From Gordionus sp. m RMFG-2023 (taxonomy: Eukaryota > Nematomorpha > Gordioida > Chordodea > Parachordodidae): 64,000 bases of DNA. This document shows, in pieces, positions 24,666-35,887 of the stretch. Each line of letters starts with the position of its first letter. The stretch's first letter is position 1. The notes under the pieces are model-generated. The model had not been told where the DNA came from. It did no database searches and saw only the letters and a program-made list of their open reading frames with translations. The stretch lies in contig NC_088777.1 of assembly GCF_954871325.1 (NCBI RefSeq), positions 27,877,366 to 27,941,365 on the forward strand. Reading direction: 5' to 3'. The position numbers and the translations under genes are program-made.

Positions 24666-25244
24666 TAGCGTCTACATGAGCGGGAGGGGTAGGAACAGTT
24701 TGCATCCTATTTTTTGAAGGGAATAGGCTCTATTAATGGGGAGTAGGATAAACATTTTGTTGGTATCTATTAAATTTTAAGATGAAATAGGACATAACTT
24801 ATTGCTGTAAAAATTAATACTTTTATTATGGAATTATTATAATACAATTCATCGACCAAATCTATATATTGCAAACAATCATACACATTGTTTTCCAAAT
24901 AAAACTTTCTGCTATCCTTTTAAATTTAATTTAAAAGGTTTAGAAATTTCAGCAAGCTCATAATGCCATAATAATTAATTCATTGTAAATAATGGAGGTT
25001 TTAATTGAATTTATTTTCTAAAAAATAAATTCTGTATATTCATAAAATATCGATAGTTGGTAGTAGAGATAGATTAATTTAAGTTATCCTAGATAAATTC
25101 TCTGAAAAGAGTATCAATAAATTAAAAAGGTGAAAATAATAATAGACAGACACCGCCGCCGAAAGCAGCGAAATTTTTTAGGGGGTAGGCAAAGGTTTTT
25201 GAAGGGGGTTTGCATCCAGTGAAAATCCTGTCATGTAGACGCTG
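24666..25244. mobile_element. MITE with TAGCGTCTACATGA ends
   Basis: The left end TAGCGTCTACATGAGCGGG and the right end CCTGTCATGTAGACGCTG are inverted repeats. Subterminal inverted motifs (GTTTGCATCC on the left and the related GGTTTGCATCCAG on the right) add support. The flanks TCAGCGTG and TCAGCACT share five of eight positions, compatible with a decayed 8-bp hAT-type duplication. No coding capacity. Confidence 0.6.
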
Positions 25245-25869
25245 TCAGCACTAACGATAAATTAAAAATCTATAGATGCTTTATCTTGCAGTACTGACGA
25301 GGTTGAAATGAGCTTTCATCTTAAGATTTTGATCGTGTTAGATAATCGAGATTAATGGACCTACAATATCATAGATTACAGGTCCATGTATCAATGAAAT
25401 AAGAATCATAGCGAGTGAATAAAATTAAAAAAAACAGCCCAAAGAAAACGTGAAAATGAAAGATTTATGAAATTTTTTAAATTGCATATTTAAATATTTT
25501 TAAAAAAAAAGGATTTTATATATATATCATAATTTTTAACAATACATTTAAAAAATCGTACCCCCCCCCCACCTCTCTGCCAAAGTACTAAGCAATGCAC
25601 CACGATCTTATATCATTTTAATTCGATTTGGTCATTATTTAGCAAATTGCTATAATGACGGCCAACACCAGATATAATTTTATTACCCTATTCATAAAAA
25701 TGACACACGATTGACACATATCAGACATGATACTTTTGCAATTTCTTAAATTTTTTTATTCAAAATGGAATCTGCCCATTTCGGACATGATTCTAAACGT
25801 CAAATGTATGTTTTTATAATGTTTTCATAAAATATTTAAACACGTCATTAATTTTTTATTATAAATATC
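25245..25869. other. AT-rich interval with a C-run
   Basis: No gene. A run of ~12 C at 25561-25571 followed by CACCTCTCTGCC resembles the homopolymer-rich ends of hAT elements elsewhere in the window, but no partner end was found. Confidence 0.45.
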
Positions 25870-26065
25870 GCGGAACCTATCGATTCGTCTTCATGGTTAT
25901 TTGGAGTTGATACACATTCTAAATGGGTCGAGGTCGAGTTGTGAGAGAGACCACGTCTGTAACAATCATCATGATGTTAAGGAAGTGGTTCGCAGTTTGC
26001 ACTTTTTGGAACGCCTAGACAAATTGTCAGATAATGTCCCTCAGTTTATTAATTTTCCCGGATAT
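25870..26065 (+). pseudogene. Ty3/gypsy-type integrase core fossil
   Basis: One frame reads a retroelement integrase core: WLFGVDTHSKWVEVE, then TTSVTIIMMLRKWFA and a downstream region equivalent to the DN.PQF motif. The VD..SKW.EV..T..T...LR..FA spacing is characteristic of Ty3/gypsy and retroviral integrases (family knowledge). It is an isolated, broken fragment with no associated pol or LTR nearby. Confidence 0.7.
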
Positions 26066-26342
26066 ATGATCCTGACTTAAATTAACGATCGTGATCGGCA
26101 TTTTTTAATATTCGATCCCGATCCTTTTTAAAAATTAATTTTTTACTTAAAAGCAATAAATAAAATAAAAATTTTGAAAATTAAATAAAAATATTATTTT
26201 AAAAAAATATATATATCTACATCATATTTTATCAATTTCCATTCCACCTAATTTTATATTTCAACAATTTCCTAAATTTTATCTTGAACGAGATTTATAG
26301 CCTACGTTTTATTTAAATATAAATAAATTCTAAGTTTTAATA

Positions 26343-26618
26343 ATGTCCTCCATCATAGATCTAGAAGATAATCATAATACATCGACTAATGATGTGACAC
26401 TAGATATAAGTGAGAATGAGAATCTTTTACCATTTCATAATTTACGTAAGTATTTTACTTTATGTGAAAAGGATGGAAGTAACTATACAATGATCAGTGC
26501 AAAATGCTCTTCATGTAAGAACAAAATATCTCCTTCAAAGATTAGTAGTTCAAACCTCAAAAGGCATTTAGAAGTAATTAAATATTTTAAAAATACAGTT
26601 TTTATTATTTATTTATGA
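26343..26618 (+). CDS. hAT transposase N-terminal fragment with BED-type zinc finger
   Basis: The 91-residue frame starts at an ATG. After an acidic leader, residues about 30-80 match the BED layout: hydrophobic lead-in (LRKYFTLCEKDGSNYTMISA), a CSSC pair, then SSSNLKRHLE with the first histidine of the distal pair. BED fingers bind DNA at the N-terminus of hAT transposases. The second histidine falls where the frame runs into AT-rich sequence, so the domain is cut at or just before its end and the rest of the transposase is absent. It may encode a short DNA-binding peptide, but it is most simply a deletion remnant. Confidence 0.6.
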   Translation: MSSIIDLEDNHNTSTNDVTLDISENENLLPFHNLRKYFTLCEKDGSNYTMISAKCSSCKNKISPSKISSSNLKRHLEVIKYFKNTVFIIYL

Positions 26619-26899
26619 AGAGCATAATAATATGCATATAATAAGAATTAGTTACAATAATTAATAAAATATTTATTGATATGTTAATAAGGGCTAAGTT
26701 TTGCAGCTATCTGATTTATATGAAAGATCACTTAATTAATCATAAATTAATTATCATTTCTTAATATAGATTTCCTTCACTGTATGATGACAGTAACATA
26801 TTGGCAGCAATAATTCACAGAAAATTTAGCTAAATTGGCCTTATATCAATCTGCCACAAAATCTGTTGGTAAAAGAAAAGTTAATTGCTCATTTGGACA

Positions 26900-27025
26900 T
26901 CAAGCGCTCTTGTGGAGCGCTTTTTTAGTAAAGCTAAACATGTGTTTAATGAAAGACGTGGATGTTTAAATGATAATAATTTAAAAAATATTTTATTATT
27001 AAAGGCTAATTTTAATTATAAATAA
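26900..27025 (+). pseudogene. hAT C-terminal dimerisation tail
   Basis: The open stretch reads SSALVERFFSKAKHVFNERR, then CLNDNNLKNILLLKANFNYK and TAA. It matches the hallmark of the hAT dimerisation region (SS...VER.FS.A......R..L...N....L.LK.N). It lies ~280 bp after the BED fragment with no intervening coding sequence, showing an internal deletion. The same two pieces survive in the hAT element at 60992-62116. Confidence 0.75.
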
Positions 27026-27604
27026 ATATATTCTAATTGTTATACTTATATTATATTATTCAATTACATTAAATTTATACCATATTTAATTTATTTTTAT
27101 ATTAGTTAATTTTGCAACGATCAGAAATTTTTTTCGCAAATTTAAATAAGAAAAGGATCGCGATCCTTTTTTAAAAAATCCGCGATCCTAGATTTCAATC
27201 CATTTTTTTTGAAAAGATCGTGATCGGGATTCGATCTTTTTAAAAGGATCGATTAACAAGCCTGCTAAGGATACTATATTCTATAATTCAAATTTAGATA
27301 TTCCAAAAAATTTTTTATTTAAAATATCAAGATAACTCAAATTTCTAGTTTAATGAAGGTAAAAAAAATTTTTTAATTTTTAAAAATATGTTTACAGGTG
27401 ATTATTAGTACCATTGATACTAGGAGATCCCAGATTATAAAAGATTATGTAGCAAAATATATTTATATAAAGAAAAGAGAAAATATAAATCGATTGAATA
27501 TCCTAATTTTTAGAAGATATTATTTAAGCATTCACTATAAATGTATAGAATATATAATTCAATATTTTTGATTTTGGTATACATTTTCTAATAATTTCCT
27601 ATAT

Positions 27605-27668
27605 CCTCTTTTTTTGAAAAGATAGTGATCGGGATTCGATCTTTTTAAAAGGATCGATTAACAAGCGT
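27605..27668. repeat. Second copy of the GATCG-rich hAT right end
   Basis: Positions 27611-27668 repeat 27205-27262 almost exactly (GATAGTGATCGGGATTCGAT through GATTAACAAGC). It is a solo terminus of the same hAT family about 350 bp beyond the first element, either a truncated second insertion or a duplicated end. Confidence 0.65.
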
Positions 27669-28269
27669 GCCCTCAAAGTTTATTTCTAGAGAATTTCGAA
27701 ATTTCTATTTACTAAAAAAATATTTTAATACAATCAGCACCTTACCCCCCCCCCCCACCCCCCCACCGCAACAAACGGGCCAGCTAAAAGAACAATAAGA
27801 TCACATAGGAGTTGAGATTTTGCCACTAGAAAAGACGCTAAGAGCCAGAAGACACTCTGGGAAAAGTTATGACAGCATTCAGAGTGAAGAAACCGGCGAA
27901 ACGGAAAAGACTGATAAAAATTAGGGTCGACAGGATATGTTTCCCAAATGGAAACAACAATGAGGAAGAAATCACAACTATCGAGGAAGCCCATATCATC
28001 TGATTGAGGAGTTTTGAAATCTTGAGTATGGTGAAATGTGATAAATGCTATATAAGATATTATTATATTTCATACATTTTATATAAAAGTTTATATGGAT
28101 TATTATATATATGATTGATGTTTGTGACGTGTTTATGCAATAAGAAATCGATAAATTAAATAGATTTAAGGATAATTGATTAAAATCTATGTCAGCCATA
28201 ACTTCATTAAAATAATATTTGATAGGTCGAATTCTTTTTTATAAGTTACGGCAAATATAAGTTCAGCAT
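27669..28269. other. Interval with a long C-run and an unassigned open stretch
   Basis: A C-run (27745-27775) precedes a less AT-rich patch to about 27995. That patch is open on both strands in pieces; on + it reads KKPAKRKRLIKIRVDRICFP. I cannot tell which strand, if either, was coding. 27996-28269 is AT-rich and empty. Confidence 0.35.
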
Positions 28270-28610
28270 ATGATATGATTAAAGACCATTCTGAAAACAC
28301 TTTCATAATCAATTTTATTTGCATTAGCATCGTCTGATATTAGAGATGAGAGTTATTAAGAAGATTTAAATTTTCTAAACCTTTTTGAATAATTGGAAAT
28401 ATAAAAGCAAAATCCTCCTAATTTTTAATGGAACACCCATTAAATGCTAATTGGTAAAACGTTCTGTCTAAATCGATAGTCCCTTCAATGAGGGCAGGGT
28501 ATTCTTGCCATAACATTTCTATGTAGTATCACAATAAATTGATGTTGAAAAATGAGGGATCTTTTGTTGTTATAAAGAATCAAAATTATTAATTTCCTCA
28601 TTATATGGAC
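28270..28610 (-). pseudogene. Coding-like remnant of an unknown protein
   Basis: Read on the minus strand, about 28440-28520 gives MLWQEYPALIEGTIDLDRTF, then YQLAFNGCSIKN and, after a stop, EDFAFIFPIIQKGLENLNLL (to about 28350). The stretch has coding character in an otherwise AT-rich region, but at least two disruptions prevent a full frame. I do not recognise the family; a decayed transposon gene or host gene are both possible. Confidence 0.3.
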
Positions 28611-29149
28611 TCTAACCTTTATTTTAATTATCTGGAATATTAGATATTTTTATGCAGTATTATGCCATAATTTTTTTTAAAAATTCATATAATTAAGAAA
28701 TTTTAATTCTGATCTCTTTAATAGATTTGAGAATACAGGATAGCTATGTGATGTTATTCATGACCAGGTTTGCCAGGTCTTAATCATGAAAACAAGCTGA
28801 GATCGCTCTCCTGAAAAATTCATGTAATTGGAAATCTCCCACTATTTTAAAATTTTCCCCGCATTTAAAATTCAGAATTTTAACGTTTTTAACTTATAAA
28901 TAATGACTTTCATTTTAAAATTAGAATATGTATTAGGTAATATTGATATAATATAATTATTATAGTAAAATGTAAATGATTTGTAACGACTAAAGGAATA
29001 TGCATAATTTATGCAATATTAATTTAAAGCACATTTCACGTTCAAATGTTATGTTAAAGAGCATAAAATGCAAAAAACAATCTAAAAAAATTTTATTTTG
29101 AGGTCTAAATATGAGAAGACGGGTTGATTATTTAAATTCTTGCTTATTT
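28611..29149. other. AT-rich interval
   Basis: No gene. A CCAGGTTTGCCAGGTC motif at 28764 resembles the CAGGGTTGCCAGGT end at 42470 and may mark a truncated element bordering family G copy 2. Confidence 0.4.
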
Positions 29150-29870
29150 TTAATGAAATTGGCGACAAAAATTTCTACTCAAGTCAGCTTGCAATCAAAT
29201 TTTGTGTTAAAAATATATCAATATCACTCACTAAATATTAATTTAGCATTAACCGTTGAAGCTTAATTGATTTTTATTATTTAAATTATTATATAATCTA
29301 ATCAAATAAATATAATCATTTATAAATTGAAAATTAACAAATTTAATATTGTAATTATTCGAGTTCAAAATCACTAATCAATTATATTATTGATTTCTAA
29401 ATTTAATTTTCATGTCTCTTCCTAAAATTATTTTCAAGGTCCAAATCCAAATAAGTATAAGATTTATTTATAAAATAAAAAGTAAGTAGACATATAGTTC
29501 ATAATGTCTACAATATATAATTATTTATAAAATATTAGGTAAAATGGCACTTTTATAGACGTGTTTGACAGTTATATAATATATTACAGTAAAATTTTAC
29601 TAAAAATGCTTTAGATAATAAATATAAGTAACAATTTGCATTCAATTATTTAACGCCATCTATTTATTTATAAAATTATTAAAATAAAACGTCTTATTAT
29701 TCATCCCACAATGGATGTATTAAATTAGATATATTTTCGTCTCTTTTTTTAAGGGTTTTTAGGAAAGCTATTTTTTTCTTCTTTGAAAAACAGTTTTGAG
29801 TTAAATTTTTAATACGAATATATTTTTGATATTATTACAAACTACTATTATTTTAATATACAGGGTTTAC

Positions 29871-30180
29871 CATTCAAAAAAGGAAAAGTCCCAATCATAA
29901 AGAGAAAAGTTTCAATCATAAAAGGAAAAGGTCCGTTCAAAAAAGGAAAAGACTCAATCAAAAAAGGAAAAGGTTCAATCAAAGGAAAAGGTCCAAACAA
30001 AAAGGAAAAGTGTCGATCAAAAAAGGAAAATTCCCAAAAAGAAAAGAAAAAGTTAGATCAAAAAAGGAAAAGTGTCAAACAAAAAAGGAAAAGTGTCAAT
30101 CGAAAAAGGAAAATTCCAAAAAGGAAAGGATAAGTGTCAATCAAAAAAGGAAAATTCCCATTCAAAAAAGGAAAATCGTA
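29871..30180 (+). repeat. Left subterminal iteron array (~15 x 20-21 bp)
   Basis: Units of the form AAAAAAGGAAAAGTGTCAATC repeat with variation in the last third (GTCCCAAT, GGTCCAAAC, TTCCCAAAA, GTGTCAATC). The outermost and innermost units share CCATTCAAAAAAGGAAAA. They look like clustered binding sites for the cognate transposase (inference). The Lys/Gly-rich open frames in this arm are translations of the repeats. Confidence 0.8.
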
Positions 30181-30769
30181 ATTTTTTTAAATTTTTTAAT
30201 TTTTCTTAAATTTTTATTTATTTTTGTCATTCCTTCTTATTTTATTACTAACTTTATGCGATTTCTTTACTTTATTTGTATCTTTTCTCAATTTATTTTT
30301 CTTACTATATTTTTTCTCAATTTTTTTTCTTCTCATTTTTGATAATTCTTTTGTATTTTTAAAAATAATTTATAAATTTATGTCCATTTTTTTAACAATT
30401 CTTTACGTTTTTTTTCATCATACATATGTCATAATTTTTAAAGGGATCATAACTATCCAGGATCTTCACGGGATTTAAAGGGGTCCTTTTATAATTACAA
30501 TATTTTTTAAGGATAAAGAACTATACGGCGTTATCACGTTTGAACCATGATATAGAAGAATCTTATTTTAAAGAGCGTTTTCCGCTCGTTTCGTTTTGTT
30601 TCGTTTCGTTTTTAATTTTATTGTTATTCATTAATTTTCAATGTTGTTTTTTTTGGACTTGTTAAGATATGTCTAATATAAGGTATCAATCGATAGCTAA
30701 TCAAAAGATCAATTCAACTGGAGGTTATGAGTGATTATATTATTACAATAAAACAATATTTTTATTTCC

Positions 30770-31220
30770 TTTTATTTGATACACATATCAAAAAAAAATT
30801 TTTTTTACACCCGCCCCCCTCCATCCACCCCTCAGACCAAATCATACCCATAAAGACCAAGAACAGACTTTCAGTCAAACGATATTAAAATTAGCTTTTA
30901 TTTGATACCCATACAAAAAAAATTACCTTTTACACACCCGCCTACATCCACCCCCTAGACCAAATCATTCCCATCAAGATTAAGAATAAACTTTCAGTCA
31001 AACAATATTAAAATTATCTTTTATTTGATACCCATAACAAAAAAAATTATTTTTTACACCTCCCCCCCCCCCACCCTCAGATCAAGTCATATCCAGACCA
31101 AGAATGAAGACTTTCAGTCAAACCATATTAAAATTAGCTTTTATTTGATATCCATATCGATATTTTGTGTTGATAAAAATATTTCTCACCCCCCTCCCCC
31201 CCCAAGACTAGACCAACCCA
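30770..31220. repeat. Central tandem array, ~120-bp unit, four copies
   Basis: Each unit has TTTTATTTGATACCCATA, an A-run, a C-rich run (CCCCCTCCATCCACCCC type), AGACCAA.TCAT.CCCAT.AAGA and GACTTTCAGTCAAAC.ATATT. The same array with four units occurs at 39420-39900 in the composite element, so it is a fixed internal part of the fold-back family. Confidence 0.8.
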
Positions 31221-31794
31221 TTATGGGGGAGAGATTGACTTCCAGTTGAATATATCTTTTGATTAGCTATCGATTGATGCCCTATATTAGACATATCTTA
31301 TTTTCTAAGGCCAAGAAAAACAACATAAAAAATTAAAGAACAATAAAATAAAAAAACGAAACGAAACGAAACGCGCGGAAAACGCCTTTTAAAATAAGAT
31401 ACTTATATATCATGGTTCAAACGTGATAAGCCGTATAGTTCTTTATCCTTTAAAAAATTATAATTTTAAAGGGATCCCTTTAAATCCCGTGAAGATCCCG
31501 GATAGTTATGATCCCTTTATAAATTACGACATATGTATGATGAAGAAAAAACGTAAAGAATTGTTAAAAAATGGACCTAAATTTATAAATTATTTTTAAA
31601 AATAGAAAAGAATTATCAAAAATGGGAAGAAAAAAAATTGAGAAAAAATATAGTAAGAAAAATAAATGAGAAAAAATACAAATAAAGTAAAGAAATCGCA
31701 AAAAGTTAGAAATAAAATAAGAAGGAATGACAAAAATAAATAAAAATTTTAGAAAAATTAAAAAATTTATATATTTTTTTAAAAAAATTACGAT

Positions 31795-32115
31795 TTTCCT
31801 TTTTGAATGGGAATTTTCCTTTTTTGATTGACACTTTTCCTTTCCTTTTGGGAATTTTCCTTTTTCGATTGACACTTTTCCTTTTTTGATTGACACTTTT
31901 ACTTTTTTGATTGACACTTTTACTTTTTTGATCGGACTTTTTTCTTTCTTTTTGGAAATTTTCCTTTTTTGATTGACACTTTTCCTTTTTTGTTTGGACC
32001 TTTTCCTTTTTTGTTTGGACCTTTTCCTTTTATGATTGAAACTTTCCCTTTTTTGATCGGACCTTTTCCTTTTATGATTGATCCCTTTTTTGATTGGGAC
32101 TTTTTTTTGAATGGG
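31795..32115 (-). repeat. Right subterminal iteron array
   Basis: Mirror image of the left array: TTTTCCTTTTTTGATTGACAC units repeated about 15 times, reading inward from GAATGGGAAACCCTG. Unit order is largely the mirror of the left arm, so the two arms can pair as a long hairpin. Confidence 0.8.
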
Positions 32116-32197
32116 AAACCCTGTAATATACCAACTAGAGGTGGTGCGACAATAATATATAAAATCTTAATTGCTTTCATGATATCACTCTGGTTCA

Positions 32198-33200
32198 TAG
32201 GCGTAGGCGGGGGGGGGGGGCAGGGGAAATCCCCTCCCTTCAGAAATGTATATCACTTTTTGTAAATATCATTTTTAGCTAATAAAAAATATAGTCCTCC
32301 CCCTACTCCCTGACCCTTAAAAATGTATGCATATATCTTAAATAATAATTTGAAAGAATGAATGTAAAAGTTGATATTTTTTTATAAAAATATTCATCAT
32401 AATTTATAGATTTTGAAAATAAATTTATAAATATATATAATGAACCAAAAATGTTTTTTAATAAATGGAATATAAGCCAAAGATAAGTCTTACAGAAGTG
32501 AAATGTATTATAATTATTAATAATAGATCAATAAAATTACTAAATAATATAATATATATAATTTTTTATAAAGTGAGTAATTTTAATTTAATTATCTTAA
32601 TAATAAAATATAATTAACTAATGATAAAATTAAATCATAAATTAAATAAAAATATTAAAGCACAGTACAAACAGTGTAATAATATATGTCGTAGATTTAC
32701 AGTATATCTAATTTTATCAAATGACAATCAAGTAATTTTTACCAATATAGCGAATTATATATTTTACAGAAAACTATAAAATATTGATAACGACATCAGA
32801 AAGTATCTTTTAAAGACATTGTGGGATAAATAATATAAAGATTAAATTTTAATATCATTTTTACTTAAAATAAATAGATGGCGTTAAATAATTGAATGCA
32901 AATTGTTGCTATATTTAATATCAAGAGCATTGATTAGTAAAATTTGTTAAATTATTAATTGTAATATATTCTCTAACTCTCAAATATGTCTGTAAAAGTG
33001 GAATTTTACCTAGTATTTTGTAACTAATTCTATATAATAGAGAAAATCAACTATATGTCTACTTACTTTTTATAAATAAATTTCTTATAATTGTTTGGAA
33101 TAAATTATTACCATGCTTTTATATTAAGGTATATACAATACAAGTAATTTATTATATTTATATTTATATAAACTAATAAAAATATATTTCATATTTGTTC
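32198..33200. mobile_element. Element Y copy 1 (GGCGTAGGCGGGG end), inside family G
   Basis: It begins CATAGGCGTAGGCGGGG with a G-run and shares about 500 bp with 43449-43980, including CTACTCCCTGACCC and TATGCATATATCTTAAA. It interrupts family G copy 2 at a point where the other copies continue through CTATAAAATAA..GCATAATTTC. The right part (32870-33100) contains a + oriented piece resembling family G itself (TAGATGGCGTTAAATAATTG), so it is probably chimeric. The right boundary is approximate. The end type suggests hAT; no ORF. Confidence 0.5.
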
Positions 33201-33425
33201 CAGACTTATGCATAATTTCTTCTAAAGTTTTTTAGTGTTTTTGTTTTATCAATTTATCTAACATATAAATTCTGATATGGGTTACCATCGTGAGTGTCAT
33301 GGTTATGACTGCAAATTAATCAGCATCTATTATTAGTGTGGTTATGTAATTTAAGATTATTACTACAGCTGCTAAGCATGTGATTGCATATTTTAGATAA
33401 GCAATAATGGTCAACTGTGTAGTCG

Positions 33426-35642
33426 AAGTGGCTCCTACACTGATGAAGCAAAATATCCCCCTGAAAAGTACCCCCTTGAAAAGTACCCCCTTGAAAAGTC
33501 CACCTACCCCTAGAAAAAATGATAATTATTTTATGACACCATAAATTTCAAAAATAATTTTTATTGCATCAATTTTTTATATATAATATAAATAATGCAA
33601 AAATTATATACTTTATAAATATTATTTTTAAATTAAAAATTTAGATAAATTAGAGGAAGAGAAAGCGAATTTATAATTTCATCAATATTTATCCATTGAT
33701 AACATGGTTAAATTATTGAGATGAATCTTTCATGGTTTAACGAAGTCTTGTTTTAATTAATTTAATTTTACTCATGACTCTTTCGGCAGTACATGAGGTT
33801 GTAGGAAGTGCAGCATAAAACACAACTATTTTAAAGCTAAAAATTTTCTATATTTAATGATGAAAGTATATATACCTCTCCTTTTTGGATTGTAATGTTT
33901 GAAGTCTAGAACTTTCAAAATCAAAAGGTAGATTTCCCTCCTTCATAAAATCTCGTTATTTTGAAAAAACATCCAAAAATTTAGTGTTATTATCTATTAG
34001 ATTAAAAAATAATTAAGACAATAATTTATATTATATTTCTCAAATTAAGCAATCTTTTGCTAATTGAATTTGATTTATTGCAAACCCTATATCCTTCGAA
34101 ATGGTAGGGTTTGCAATTTTGTACAAGCCACTTGTTATCAACAATATTTTAGCCAAAACACAAAGTGATAAGATAAAATCAAATTTTTCTATTCTAAAGA
34201 GTATAGCACTAGCCATAGTGGAAGTGGCAGGATCTTCAGAATCCTTTAAATTTCTTAAAGCTGCCCTCAAGGCATCATAAAGTAGAAAAAAAATTTACAA
34301 TAGCTTTATATGACGATAGCCAGCTTCTAAATAAAAAAACATTTTAAATCTAAATAAATAAGGTACTATTACCGAGTGGTATTCTTGATGCGTAGAAATC
34401 GTTGCGATTTTTTTAGATCATTACACTAACATTTTTGAGTACCTCATATCTTTTTACACCATTAAAATAGATATAAATCTCATCTAGTATTCCTAGAACA
34501 TTTCGAAGTTCTTTAATTGATTGGCATAATTGAACAATGATTAAATTTAATCGATGACAATAACACCAAATAAAAGCTGCCTTTGGTGACTCTGCTCTAA
34601 TCAAGGCCTGCACACCATTGATCTCTAATCAAGGCCTGCACATCATTGATTCTTCCACTTATGTTTGAGGCGCCATCATAACTTTGCCCAACTAGAAATT
34701 CAAGGGGTAAATTCATCGAGCCAAGTTTGGATATTATACTATGCTTAATATCGAGACCTGTGGTATTCCCGTACAATATCTACCAATCAGTCTTTCAACA
34801 GGCTTCGGCGTCTCACTATTTTCAACATATCTTACTATCAAAGCTATTGCTTCTGATTTCGAAACATCATATGTGCCATCAACTATGATTGAAAAGCACC
34901 CTTTAATGTAATCTCATTTTGAATTTTTTTTATAACCATATTTTTCATGGTTTCAATGTGAATATTTATGTTATTATATGATAATAGATTTGAATATAAT
35001 TTCATTTTTAATTCCTTATTTTTTTTATCCCTTTTTCCTTCTTCATTTTTTTGTATACACATTTTTAGTACAGGTTCAGAATCTGCAATAAGCTTAATAA
35101 GGGCCATTATATTGTCTAAAAAACTTTTTTCATTTTAATACGATAAGTAATCCAATTTCTAGCAATTTTGCTATTGTCAATATTAGTTTTTTCATAAAAG
35201 CTTTCATTAAAGGATATTATTATTATCTTTGGGGAATAAATAATGTGTAGGTTGAAGAGCTCCTAATTCTAGATATTTATCAATTATAAATTTGTAAATT
35301 CTTTTTCCAACAATATTGATGGGATCATTTGATTCCTAAAAAAAGGGAGGGAGGGAAGATAAGATATTTAAATTAAAATATGAATACTACTATCTATTCA
35401 TATTATGCTTAAAAAAATAAGTAGAAAAATTTCCGTCAATATATATTAAATTAAATATTAAGTTGGGGGGGGGGGGAGGGTCTCATTATTACATTTATAA
35501 ACCAGAAATCACTTGATCATGATGGATGTAACAAAAGAGTAAAAGAATTAAATTATAAAGAAAATTTAAAAAAAAAAGTATCCCCACTCAAATTTACTGA
35601 AGCAGTTGCTTCGGACCCCCCCCCCCGTTGTAGGGGCCACTG
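33426..35642 (-). mobile_element. hAT element with 8-bp target duplication
   Basis: Inverted ends AAGTGGCTCCTACA (33426) and TGTAGGGGCCACTG (ending 35642) are flanked by the perfect direct repeat TGTAGTCG at 33418-33425 and 35643-35650. The intact target is visible in the other family G copies (ACTACACAGTTGACC at about 41330 and 58757). The minus strand carries a broken transposase. A 17-bp unit (CCCCCTTGAAAAGTA) is repeated three times inside the left end, and a C-run (35617-35626) lies inside the right end. Confidence 0.9.
34040..35107 (-). pseudogene. hAT transposase (DUF4371-like), broken
   Basis: Read from 35107 leftwards: a Lys-rich N-terminal part; then about 34880-34730 with IVDGTYDVSKSEAIALIVRY and a following VERLIGR; then GQSYDGASNISGRINDVQAL (34690-34620), the hallmark block of this hAT subgroup; then CYCHRLNLIIVQLCQSIKEL (34613-34413); then a C-terminal part with LRNLKDSEDP (34270-34040). 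A ~45-bp segment around GGCCTGCACACCATTGAT is duplicated at 34600-34650. Stops and frame changes separate the pieces, and the dimerisation tail is not evident. The family is named from the block order (GQ.YDGASN.SG and C..HRLNL). Its location fully inside the 8-bp-flanked element supports the call. Confidence 0.75.
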
Positions 35643-35887
35643 TGTAGTCGTTTATATATCATTAAAAATTGAAGATAATCTTAAATTAAAATCTCACAAT
35701 AATCGATTACTTATCTAGCTTCCATCGTGTCATCTACGAGGAAGCTCTAACCACCATATAGGTTTATGATTTTGGATTGGTCATTTATATTCTCTTCTTC
35801 ATGAATTGTTGATTTGGTAAGGTCTATAAATTTTTCCTTATTAGTCCTTCTATAAAACATTGTCTAAAATGGTAACAGAGAGTTATA

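Larger units (their letters stand above)
26072..27264 (+). mobile_element. Internally deleted hAT element (BED finger plus C-terminal tail)
   Basis: Subterminal GATCG-rich blocks are inverted: TTAACGATCGTGATCGG near the left end and GATCGTGATCGGGATTCGATC then GGATCGATTAACAAGCCTG at the right end. Inside are only the first and last parts of a hAT transposase, a BED-type finger (26343-26618) and a dimerisation tail (26900-27025). The catalytic middle is missing, so the copy is non-autonomous. I see no matching 8-bp flanks. A Ty3 integrase fossil abuts its left side. Confidence 0.65.
29861..32123. mobile_element. Fold-back IS630/Tc1-like element, non-autonomous
   Basis: The ends CAGGGTTTACCATTC and GAATGGGAAACCCTG are inverted and flanked by TA on both sides, the IS630/Tc1 target signature. 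The inverted repeats extend about 880 bp inward on each side, nearly the whole element. From the outside in they consist of ~15 AAAAAAGGAAAAGTGTCAATC-like units, a T-rich/A-rich zone, and a TCACGGGATTTAAAGG..CGTTTCGTTTCG zone. The centre (30770-31220) is a four-copy tandem array. There is no transposase. The uninterrupted site is preserved in the third family G copy at about 59108-59145. Confidence 0.8.

Noticed and set aside
27734-27994. 86-codon minus-strand ORF
   Set aside because: Its C-terminus is encoded by a C-homopolymer and no domain is evident; the coding strand cannot be decided.
29871-30180. Regularly spaced short repeats resembling a CRISPR array
   Set aside because: Units are contiguous, A-rich and mirrored in the other arm of a TA-flanked transposon; there are no spacers and no cas genes, and this is a eukaryote.
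30010-30342. Lys/Gly-rich ORFs in the IS630-like arms (also at 7130, 31564, 31920, 37149, 40302 and 40571)
   Set aside because: They are direct translations of the 20-21 bp iterons in arms that are inverted on the other side; not protein genes.
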